14,294 nucleotides of DNA from Thalassiosira profunda (taxonomy: Eukaryota; Bacillariophyta; Thalassiosirophyceae; Thalassiosirales; Thalassiosiraceae), in contig JALLAP010000332.1 in assembly GCA_036939355.1 (NCBI GenBank), positions 1 through 14,294 of the forward strand, given 5' to 3'. The position numbers and the translations under genes were made by a program. Positions 1 through 5,723 of this stretch are shown here, in pieces (within the stretch, counting starts at the first letter, position 1; each line of letters starts with the position of its first letter). The notes beneath the pieces were generated by a model. That model was not told the DNA's origin. It saw only the letters and a program-made list of their open reading frames with translations, and did not search any database.

Positions 1-562
1 GCTGGAGGGATCCCACCTCGTTGTTCGCCGTCATGACCGTCACAAGTGCCGTATTTGGGCGAATGGCGCCGATGACATCTTCGGCAGACACGATGCCCTC
101 ATCGTTAACTGGGACGTAGGTGGTTGAGATCCGCGGCGTCAAACCTTCCTTCGCCTCATACATATGCAAGCACTGCGAGATTGCGGGATGCTCGATGTTG
201 GTGGTCACCACGTGCAGCAGCCCCTCCTCGTCGGCCTTGTGGTTTGAGGACATCAGCGCTAAACGGATTGCAAGGTTGTTGGATTCGGTGCCGCACCCGG
301 TGAATACAATGGACGATGGATCTGAATCACGTCCATCGAATTCGTCGTTGGGGTGTATTATGAGGCGGAGCAGCGAGCGGCGCGCCGCGTCCACTGCACG
401 CTTTGGTTCTTGCCCGTAGTGGTGGGACGAGGAGGGGTTGCCAAAGTGCTCGGTGAGGTAGGGGAGCATCGCCGAGAGGACTTCTGGCTTGACCGGGGTT
501 GTACCATTGTAGTCGAGATAGATGCACCGTCGGCCGGAGGCGTCACCGCCGCTGCTGTCCAT
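1..562 (-). CDS. Cysteine desulfurase / selenocysteine lyase family protein (class V aminotransferase), 3' part beyond window
   Basis: Reading leftward from an ATG at 562 the frame is open to the window edge, giving the first 187 residues or so. It begins with a short hydrophilic leader and then the class V fold signature IYLDYNGTTPVKPEVL, followed by FGNPSSSHHYGQ, FTGCGTESNNLAI, the His-containing TTNIEHPAI segment that stacks on PLP, and VMTANNEVGS. These motifs are typical of NifS/IscS-like cysteine desulfurases and of selenocysteine lyases, PLP enzymes that release sulfur or selenium from cysteine or selenocysteine. The Schiff-base lysine and the active-site cysteine loop lie outside the window, so the two activities cannot be separated. 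No clear organelle presequence precedes the domain, which starts about 14 residues in, so a cytosolic form is inferred. It is transcribed divergently from the PhyH gene, about 165 bp away. Confidence 0.88.
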   Translation of the reverse strand, partial: MDSSGGDASGRRCIYLDYNGTTPVKPEVLSAMLPYLTEHFGNPSSSHHYGQEPKRAVDAARRSLLRLIIHPNDEFDGRDSDPSSIVFTGCGTESNNLAIRLALMSSNHKADEEGLLHVVTTNIEHPAISQCLHMYEAKEGLTPRISTTYVPVNDEGIVSAEDVIGAIRPNTALVTVMTANNEVGSLQ

Positions 563-727
563 GGCAAGGCAAGGCAACCCGAGTAGGAGGCAACGGTGCT
601 GGGCATTCGCCGCCGTCGTTGTGCGGAGTTGCGCAAAGCAGAGCCACAAGCGCAAAAGTTTTTTTGGTGACACGAAAGATCCAGAAGATTTGCAGAGCCA
701 ACCCACTCCCCCCGACCCTACGCCAAG
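563..727. promoter_or_regulatory. Short divergent intergenic region
   Basis: These 165 bp separate the start codons of the leftward desulfurase gene and the rightward PhyH gene, so they must hold both 5' leaders and probably a shared promoter. A T-run lies near 660. I see no TATA box or other motif I would defend. Confidence 0.35.
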
Positions 728-1426
728 ATGGCCGGCCGCACCGCCCCCGACGCCTACACCCTCACCCCCGAGCAGATTGCAACCTTCCACAAGGATGGCT
801 GCGTCACCCTCCCCGATGTGCTCACCGAGGAGGAAGTCGCCTCAATTGAGACGGTCTTCGATCGCTTTCTCAGCCGCGACATCCCCGTCCCGGGCAAGGA
901 TTTCTGCGACATGAGCAAGCCGTTCGGAGTGCCCTTCGAGGAGTGGTCGATTGTCAACTGCATGCTGCCGACGACGTACTGTCCGGAGTTTCGGGGCAAC
1001 ATATTCGAGCGGCTGACAGAAGGTATTGCAAAGCAATTACATCCTGATATTGAGATGGCAAAAGACTACGACCAGCTGCTCAACAAGTGGCCCAGGAAGA
1101 GCGATGCGGAGTTCGCATGGCATCAAGACATGGGCTACTGGCCCGGGCCGACAGCGTTGGGCGTGGAGGAAACCGCTACTTGCACCTCGGCCGCCGCCGG
1201 GAGACGCGCTCACATTCTCGTCGGTCGGTGCCCCAGCGTCACCTACGCCGGCGGCGATTGGGCAACGGCGGCTGCACTCTTTCAGACGGACCCGGACGGG
1301 TACCGGCGGCGGGTGCAAGGATGCGTCAAGGAAAGCCAGCGTTCCATCTACCTGAACGAGCCGGGGTGCACTCTGGCCTTCAAAGAGGATGCCCCATCCC
1401 CGACGTTGAGCCCCTCGTCGCCTTGA
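728..1426 (+). CDS. Phytanoyl-CoA dioxygenase (PhyH) family, N-terminal half fused to an unrelated tail
   Basis: PhyH enzymes are Fe(II)/2-oxoglutarate oxygenases. The ATG at 728 (context AAGATGG) opens a frame with the family's N-terminal features: LTPEQIATFHKDGCVTLPDV, then DYDQLLNKWPRKSDAEFAWHQDMGYW, in which H132 and D134 form the first two iron ligands (HxD). Family similarity stops at about residue 153 (base 1186, …EETATCT). The core strands, distal iron-binding His and 2-oxoglutarate-binding Arg are absent. The remaining 80 codons to the TGA at 1426 keep GC-rich third positions, as coding DNA does, but match nothing I know. The missing half is at 5155-5544 in the same orientation, so this is a split gene or a truncated chimera. 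Alone it should have no oxygenase activity. The N-terminal identification is firm; the tail is unexplained. Confidence 0.8.
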   Translation: MAGRTAPDAYTLTPEQIATFHKDGCVTLPDVLTEEEVASIETVFDRFLSRDIPVPGKDFCDMSKPFGVPFEEWSIVNCMLPTTYCPEFRGNIFERLTEGIAKQLHPDIEMAKDYDQLLNKWPRKSDAEFAWHQDMGYWPGPTALGVEETATCTSAAAGRRAHILVGRCPSVTYAGGDWATAAALFQTDPDGYRRRVQGCVKESQRSIYLNEPGCTLAFKEDAPSPTLSPSSP

Positions 1427-1830
1427 ATTCGCCCCAGCATCGTCTCGGGCGCGGGAGGGAGCCGGCCATTGAGGGGCGTCGGAACGGCTAGAATTTAATT
1501 GCTTCGGGCGCGGGCCCAATTCTACGACGGGGGAGGGTGGAATGCGGCCGGCCAGACAAACTGCTGCGAAATTTTTGGGGTAGGGGCGTGACGGGGAATA
1601 GCGAGAGTGAGTGAGATTGGTGGGGGGATTGAAAACTGTTCATTGCATCGCCAACTAACAAGCCCAACTTCATCGCTGCTAACCATTTGTACAATTTTAT
1701 CAGACAGCAAAACGTGCGTCCTACTTCTTGCCCGAGTTCTTCGTGTGTTTATTGGGTGGGCGACCGGAGGGGAGAGCAGAGACAGATTGGCCTCGGCACA
1801 ACTGAGCGGCGAGGGAGATGAGAGAGGGAA
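1427..1830. other. Intergenic stretch, 3' sides of two convergent genes
   Basis: I see no gene in these 404 bp. The left part is GC-rich. The right part is the probable 3' untranslated region of the minus-strand gene ending at 1831. It holds two CTAAC motifs and a pyrimidine-rich ATCAG near 1650-1705 that look like an intron branch point and acceptor, but I found no donor to pair with them. A stretch of about 16-20 bp near 1728 resembles the stop-codon region at 1831 (both encode …GKK-stop on the minus strand). Confidence 0.4.
1748..1753 (-). other. Possible polyadenylation signal AATAAA
   Basis: On the minus strand a canonical AATAAA lies about 78 bp past the TAG stop of the chromatin-like gene at 1831. 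The position is plausible. Algal genomes often do not use this hexamer, so it may be chance. Confidence 0.3.
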
Positions 1831-3694
1831 CTACTTCTTGCCCTTGTTCTTCCCGGAGACAGTATGACCCTTCCTCTTCTTCTTGAGCTCACTCTGCGGC
1901 ACGAAAACACTGGCGTCGTAAGAACTGACTTCAAGGCCAAACTTCTCGGTGAGCTCGTCCGCCCTGGCTCCGGATACCGGATACTCGCCGTTTTTCTGTT
2001 TGATGCCGCAAGCGCGCCTGGTCTTGGAGTAGAGGCTCCTGTTGGTCCTCTGGACAATTCCAACGTTGTACATTGGCTTTCCAGCGTGCATGCGCCAGCC
2101 GATGTTGGCATACTCACCCAAATGGTCGAGGTAGTAAATGGTCAGCTCGCCGACGAACGTGTCCCAAGCGGCCTGGGAGATGCAATTCAGTTTGTGGAGG
2201 TTGAACGCTTTGACGTCGATGCCCAACTCTCTGGCCGTCTGGCCGCACTTGGGGCAGGTCTCCTCTTCGTGGGTGCGGCGGCAACAGCCCTCGTGTTGCC
2301 GAAGACAACGCTGCCTGAATCCTCCGGCGTCATTCCTGGCGGAGATTGGGGGGTTGGTGCAATTGCGACACTGGAAAGTGCACAGCTCCAGGGAATCGAT
2401 GTCCCAGCCCTGGGCGAGAAGCGACAATGCAATTTGTGAGAGAAGTAGAGCAACACAATCTGCTACACAATTGCGTCGTACCTTCAGATTCTCTTCGCCG
2501 ATGCAACGCAGGGCCCTCAACCCTCTGCGGGAGGTAACCGGAGGATCCATCGCACGCCCGATCGCCTCGTACTTATCCAAACTCTCGCCTCCGCTCGCGA
2601 CGAAACGAATCTCGCCAATCTCATCATAGAGCTGGCGCCGTTCGTGATCGGATAGCTTCTCTCGAGGAACGACGTGTGTGACCTTGGGCACGGGGAAGGG
2701 GTATGGGGAGGGGGCTCTCTTGAATCCCCCGTGCTGCTTCTTCACCGCAGCGAGGAGGTTCGAGGTGGCCGCCGCTCGCACTTCGAAAGGGATGGGGACG
2801 TACGGCTTGTTCGCGCTGCGCTTGGCCTTGCCCCTCCAGTTCTTTCTGTGGTTGTACTTGCCCTCGTACTCGTCGTCGTCCGCGCTGTCGTAGTCGGCAT
2901 CCTTCTCGGTCTCGAGGTAGTCCTCGTCGCCGTCGTCCTCCTGCGCCTTTCCTTCGTAGATCGGATTGGCCTTCCCACCGGCCAGCCGGCTGCTCTTCCT
3001 CCGCGGCCCCGGATCCGCCCTGGGGGCCTTGCTTCGTTTCAACCCGCGTGCCGCGGCCTTCTCCCGCTTCTCCTCAAGGCGAGAGTGGTCCACTGCCGCC
3101 TTCGCCTCGAAGAGGCCGGACTTGAAGAGGACGCGGCGGTTGCGGGCCCGCTTGGCGTCGACCACTGTAAGTAGGCAAAAAGGAGAGTTCATGTTAGGGG
3201 ATCAGTTGCAATGGTGATAATACGGCAGCGACGACGGGTGCACCGGTGCACTCACTGGCCTGGTAGGTCGGATACGATTTGCCGCCGAAGGTGAACACGT
3301 CTTGTGTCACCGATTCCTCGTCGCTGTCGTCGCTGTCGTTCTCCTGGGCCGTCGCCCCAGCAGCCCTCTTGGACGGCGCCTTCGCCGGTATCTTGCACTG
3401 CGGCTGCTCGGCCGCGATCTTGGCGGCCAATGCCGCATCTTGCTCGGTCTGGGCGATTTCCTTGGCGGCGCGGGCGTCCTCCGCGAGCATCTTGTGGTAC
3501 TCAGCTTCGTTGCGGCCGGGGTAGAGCTGCTTGAACTCGTCCAGGCGGGCCGAATACTTCTCGAAGAGTTCGTCCTCGGTGAGGGGTTCGGGGCCGCCGG
3601 CCGGCCGGGTGGTGGCGGCTGCCGCAGGCGCCCCGTCCCCGTGCGAGCGGCGCAACAGGGCGGCCGCCGTCTTGAACCCTCCTGTGATCGCCAT
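1831..3694 (-). CDS. Uncharacterised charged, Cys-rich protein, chromatin-like; three exons
   Basis: I read this as three exons: 3694-3256, 3164-2482 and 2409-1831, giving about 566 residues. The start at 3694 is in an ideal Kozak context (CCACCATGG). Intron 1 (3255-3165, GTGAGT…TTACAG) joins KSYPTYQA to MVDAKRARNRRVL in frame. Intron 2 (2481-2410, GTACGA…GCCCAG) is 72 nt, has no stop, and removes a hydrophobic stretch that looks like translated intron. The N-terminus has an Ala/Glu-rich helical region (about 38-97) and an acidic run (DSDDSDEE). The middle is basic, with RRKSSRLAGGK, a motif common in nuclear proteins, and then long acidic D/E tracts. The C-terminal third has CRNC, CLRQHEGCC and CPKCG, suggesting zinc binding, and ends in Lys-rich KKKRKG…GKNKGKK. 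A nuclear DNA- or chromatin-associated role is inferred. I do not recognise the family. Confidence 0.72.
2410..2481 (-). other. Probable in-frame intron 2 of the chromatin-like gene
   Basis: On the minus strand: CTGAAG|GTACGA … CTTCTCGCCCAG|GGCTGG, 72 nt (24 codons), phase 0, with a pyrimidine-rich 3' half. It is open in frame, so the unspliced message would still translate. Splicing is inferred from the splice sites and from the out-of-character hydrophobic residues it would encode. Confidence 0.65.
3165..3255 (-). other. Intron 1 of the chromatin-like gene
   Basis: On the minus strand: GCCA|GTGAGT … CCTACTTACAG|TGGTCG, 91 nt, phase 1. It has a CTAAC branch-point-like motif (near 3195) and a T-rich tract before the acceptor. 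The frame after the donor runs into a stop, so splicing is needed to join the two coding blocks. Confidence 0.8.
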
Positions 3695-4275
3695 GGTGGT
3701 GGATTCGTTGGGTGGTTGGGTTGTCGATGCTGCAATTGCAGAATTGTGCTGCAAATATGGTGCACAACTTGTGTGCATCGGCGATTGCTCTGTGCAGGAT
3801 TCGCCGCCGTGCCGATCTTGGCCTCTGGTGCACAGAGACACGACCAAGGCTGCACGGTGACAGATTGTCTCTTGGGTACCTCCGCCTGCAATGCTGCACG
3901 GCCGCATTCCTTCATTTGTGTGCAGGATTGCACGTGTCGCCCAAGAAATCGCCACCTCTTCCTTCGCAGTTTGTATCAAATGACCTGTCTCTTTGAGACA
4001 CTTTGAGACACGCATGGGGTACCCAAGACCTCCAAAGCTTCACGAGCACAGAGCAAAGTGCACGGCGACGTCGCTGTGCCGGATTGGAGCGTCGAGGGCA
4101 CCCAAGATACTCTCTGACGTGTCTCGCCCAACAGCTGGCGAAGGCCCTTTGCATGAAAAGCTTGTCCGCGCCCAAGACCCTCCATTTCATTTGCAACTCT
4201 GCACGGATTTGCAGTAGCCACAAAACATAAACACACGGCTCGTCCCCGCAACAAGCAACTCTTCACGCTGCCATC
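3695..4275. promoter_or_regulatory. Divergent promoter region with repeated CCCAAGA motifs
   Basis: This 581-bp gap separates two outward-reading start codons (3694 minus, 4276 plus). No convincing gene lies in it. The heptamer CCCAAGA occurs at 3940, 4022, 4101 and 4171, and inverted (TCTTGGG) at 3870, at spacings of 70-82 bp. TGCAGGATT/TGCCGGATT variants recur near 3795, 3922 and 4079, so the region may be a decayed tandem repeat. TTTGAGACAC is directly repeated near 3990-4010, and CTTGGGTACC (3871) has an inverted copy at 4018. These may be regulatory sites or only repeat remnants. Confidence 0.45.
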
Positions 4276-5082
4276 ATGACGAAGACGCCCGCATTCGTGC
4301 TCCGGCAAGGAGAGGAAGCGCCAACCAACCACCCCGAGGGCGCTGGCGCCGCCTCCGTCGCCGGTGCCGTGAAGCGGCTCGTGGAGCAGCTGCCGGAAAA
4401 GACCGAACGCCGGGCTGCCCGTAAGAACCTGGACCTGTTCATGTGGAGTGGCTGTATCCTCGTCAAGGGGGAGGGCAACGTCATGGCAAAGCTTTTGAGC
4501 GGCGCCCACCTTCACGTGTTCCCCTGGGAGTGGGACGACGGCATCACCGACGAGTTCAAGCTCATGATCGAGAAAGGTATCTTTGTGTCTGAGCACAGCG
4601 GCAGACAAGGCGAGAAGTCTCGTTGGTTCGGTACGGGCGGGCCAGGATTGGCGGCCCGCGTCAACCAGTTCAGGAAGAAGTACTCGCCGAGCTTGCGCTT
4701 CTTCGTTAATTCGATGAAGGAGATGTTCAATGCGAGCGTCACTACTGAGTTTGTGGTCAACTATCCGGACGCCGAGTCCAACGGTGAAGTGGTGGGTTTC
4801 ATGCTCTTGCACGACGACGATTTTGAGGCTGATTTGCGTGGCATGGCGACCATTGGAGGCAAAGGCGGATGGAATCCCGAGGTCAAGAAGATGACGTTCG
4901 AGGATGTCGAAACCGGAGAGAGGGATACGATCACCATTCCGCATGGAACCGTGGTGGTGATGGATCGGATTGCGGCTGGAGCTGTGAAGGAGTTCCAGTT
5001 CAAGCACGGAATCGAGGATGCCGAGGGCACCTACACTTACGGCTTTCAGATGAACGTCAAAGCGTCTGTCAAGTCTGGATAG
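4276..5082 (+). CDS. Hypothetical protein, possibly a divergent AlkB-like 2-oxoglutarate/Fe(II) oxygenase
   Basis: An uninterrupted 268-residue frame from the ATG at 4276 to the TAG at 5082. I do not recognise a named family. The C-terminal half has a double-stranded beta-helix layout: EFVVNYPDAESNGEVVGF, then LLHDDDFEAD, where H179 and D181 could be an HxD iron pair, then ITIPHGTVVVMD, which resembles the AlkB 'hG-hhhM' strand, then FKHGIEDAEGTYTYGFQ, where H244 could be the distal ligand. The arginine usually found just after that His in AlkB-type enzymes (R-x-S/T) is not apparent; T/Y stand there. The N-terminal 130 residues are mixed charged and aromatic, with WEWDDG and a Gly-rich FGTGGPGLAARV segment. 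No signal peptide or membrane segment is visible. It lies between the two PhyH halves on the same strand. The oxygenase idea is an inference from pattern, not from a clear match. Confidence 0.7.
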   Translation: MTKTPAFVLRQGEEAPTNHPEGAGAASVAGAVKRLVEQLPEKTERRAARKNLDLFMWSGCILVKGEGNVMAKLLSGAHLHVFPWEWDDGITDEFKLMIEKGIFVSEHSGRQGEKSRWFGTGGPGLAARVNQFRKKYSPSLRFFVNSMKEMFNASVTTEFVVNYPDAESNGEVVGFMLLHDDDFEADLRGMATIGGKGGWNPEVKKMTFEDVETGERDTITIPHGTVVVMDRIAAGAVKEFQFKHGIEDAEGTYTYGFQMNVKASVKSG

Positions 5083-5154
5083 AGGCGGTCGATAGTACTT
5101 TATGTTTAGATTCTATCAGTCTTTGCATCGCCAGTGCACATCTTGTGCACATAG

Positions 5155-5544
5155 AGATCCTTGGCGGTGGACGATTCCACCGAGGAGAATGGATGCCTTC
5201 GCTACGTACCCGGATCGGGCTTGGAACGGAAACTGCGGCGGCATGCTCCTCTCGCGGGGTCGAGGGACGAGGGGCACGCGCTGAAGATTGAAGTCGACGA
5301 ATCTAAGGGCGATGTGATTGCATTGGCGCCGTGCATGAGGGGATCTGTTACAGTTCACGACGAGTTTGTGGTTCATGGGTCGGGAGGCAATAACTCGCCG
5401 GACAAACAAAGACGCACCTACGTGCTCGCTTATAGGCCCAAGGCTGTGGTGGAGGCGGAGAGAAGGATTGGCTTCACGCACAGCCACAATGATAAGGTGA
5501 ACTGGGATACATTTGACGATGGTAATGAGAGGAAGAAGGAGTGA
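5155..5544 (+). CDS. Phytanoyl-CoA dioxygenase (PhyH) family, C-terminal half (split gene)
   Basis: The frame from about 5155 to the TGA at 5544 encodes the part of a PhyH domain missing at 728-1426. It starts with SLAVDDSTEENGCLRYVPGS, the strand and loop after the HxD motif, and ends with VTVHDEFVVHGSGGNN and QRRTYVLAYRP. The latter carry the distal iron-binding His and the Arg that binds 2-oxoglutarate. There is no ATG at the start: a TAG stop lies just upstream in frame, at an AG (5153-5154) that could be a splice acceptor. The two halves add up to about 280 residues, the normal family length, with no overlap and little or nothing missing. It begins only 72 bp after the stop of the gene at 4276. 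It is either a downstream exon of the gene begun at 728 or a severed pseudogene piece. Confidence 0.78.
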   Translation, partial: RSLAVDDSTEENGCLRYVPGSGLERKLRRHAPLAGSRDEGHALKIEVDESKGDVIALAPCMRGSVTVHDEFVVHGSGGNNSPDKQRRTYVLAYRPKAVVEAERRIGFTHSHNDKVNWDTFDDGNERKKE

Positions 5545-5723
5545 ATAAGATAGCACGTACAAGAAGAAGTGAGCACGTGAGATGCACAAATAGCAAAGTG
5601 GTGAGATACAACGGCAAAGGAAAACGGCGGGATGCTTTTCTGTCTACTGCGTTCTATCGTTCTATTCGTTCGTTGTCTCTATCCTCTAATCTCTTCAATT
5701 GCAATTCATTTCCGTGGGCTCTG
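5545..5723. other. Convergent intergenic region
   Basis: These 179 bp lie between the 3' ends of the PhyH C-terminal half and the leftward ClpB gene. The sequence is AT-richer than its surroundings and must hold both 3' untranslated regions. No structured terminator or further gene is evident. Confidence 0.4.

Noticed and set aside
1037..1519. 160-codon minus-strand ORF opposite the PhyH N-terminal half
   Set aside because: It is the antisense shadow of GC-rich coding sequence on the plus strand, has no motif, and lies opposite the clear HxD-containing domain.
1728..1856. Duplicated 3' coding end (CTACTTCTTGCCC at 1728 and 1831)
   Set aside because: The similarity covers only about 16-20 bp, both copies encode a Lys-rich end on the minus strand, and nothing beyond matches. 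It is too short to call an alternative terminal exon.
3695..4015. Longer N-terminus for the chromatin-like protein, up to 4015
   Set aside because: The frame is open, but the ATG at 3694 has an ideal Kozak context. The upstream sequence has repeat-like, non-coding character with the CCCAAGA motifs.
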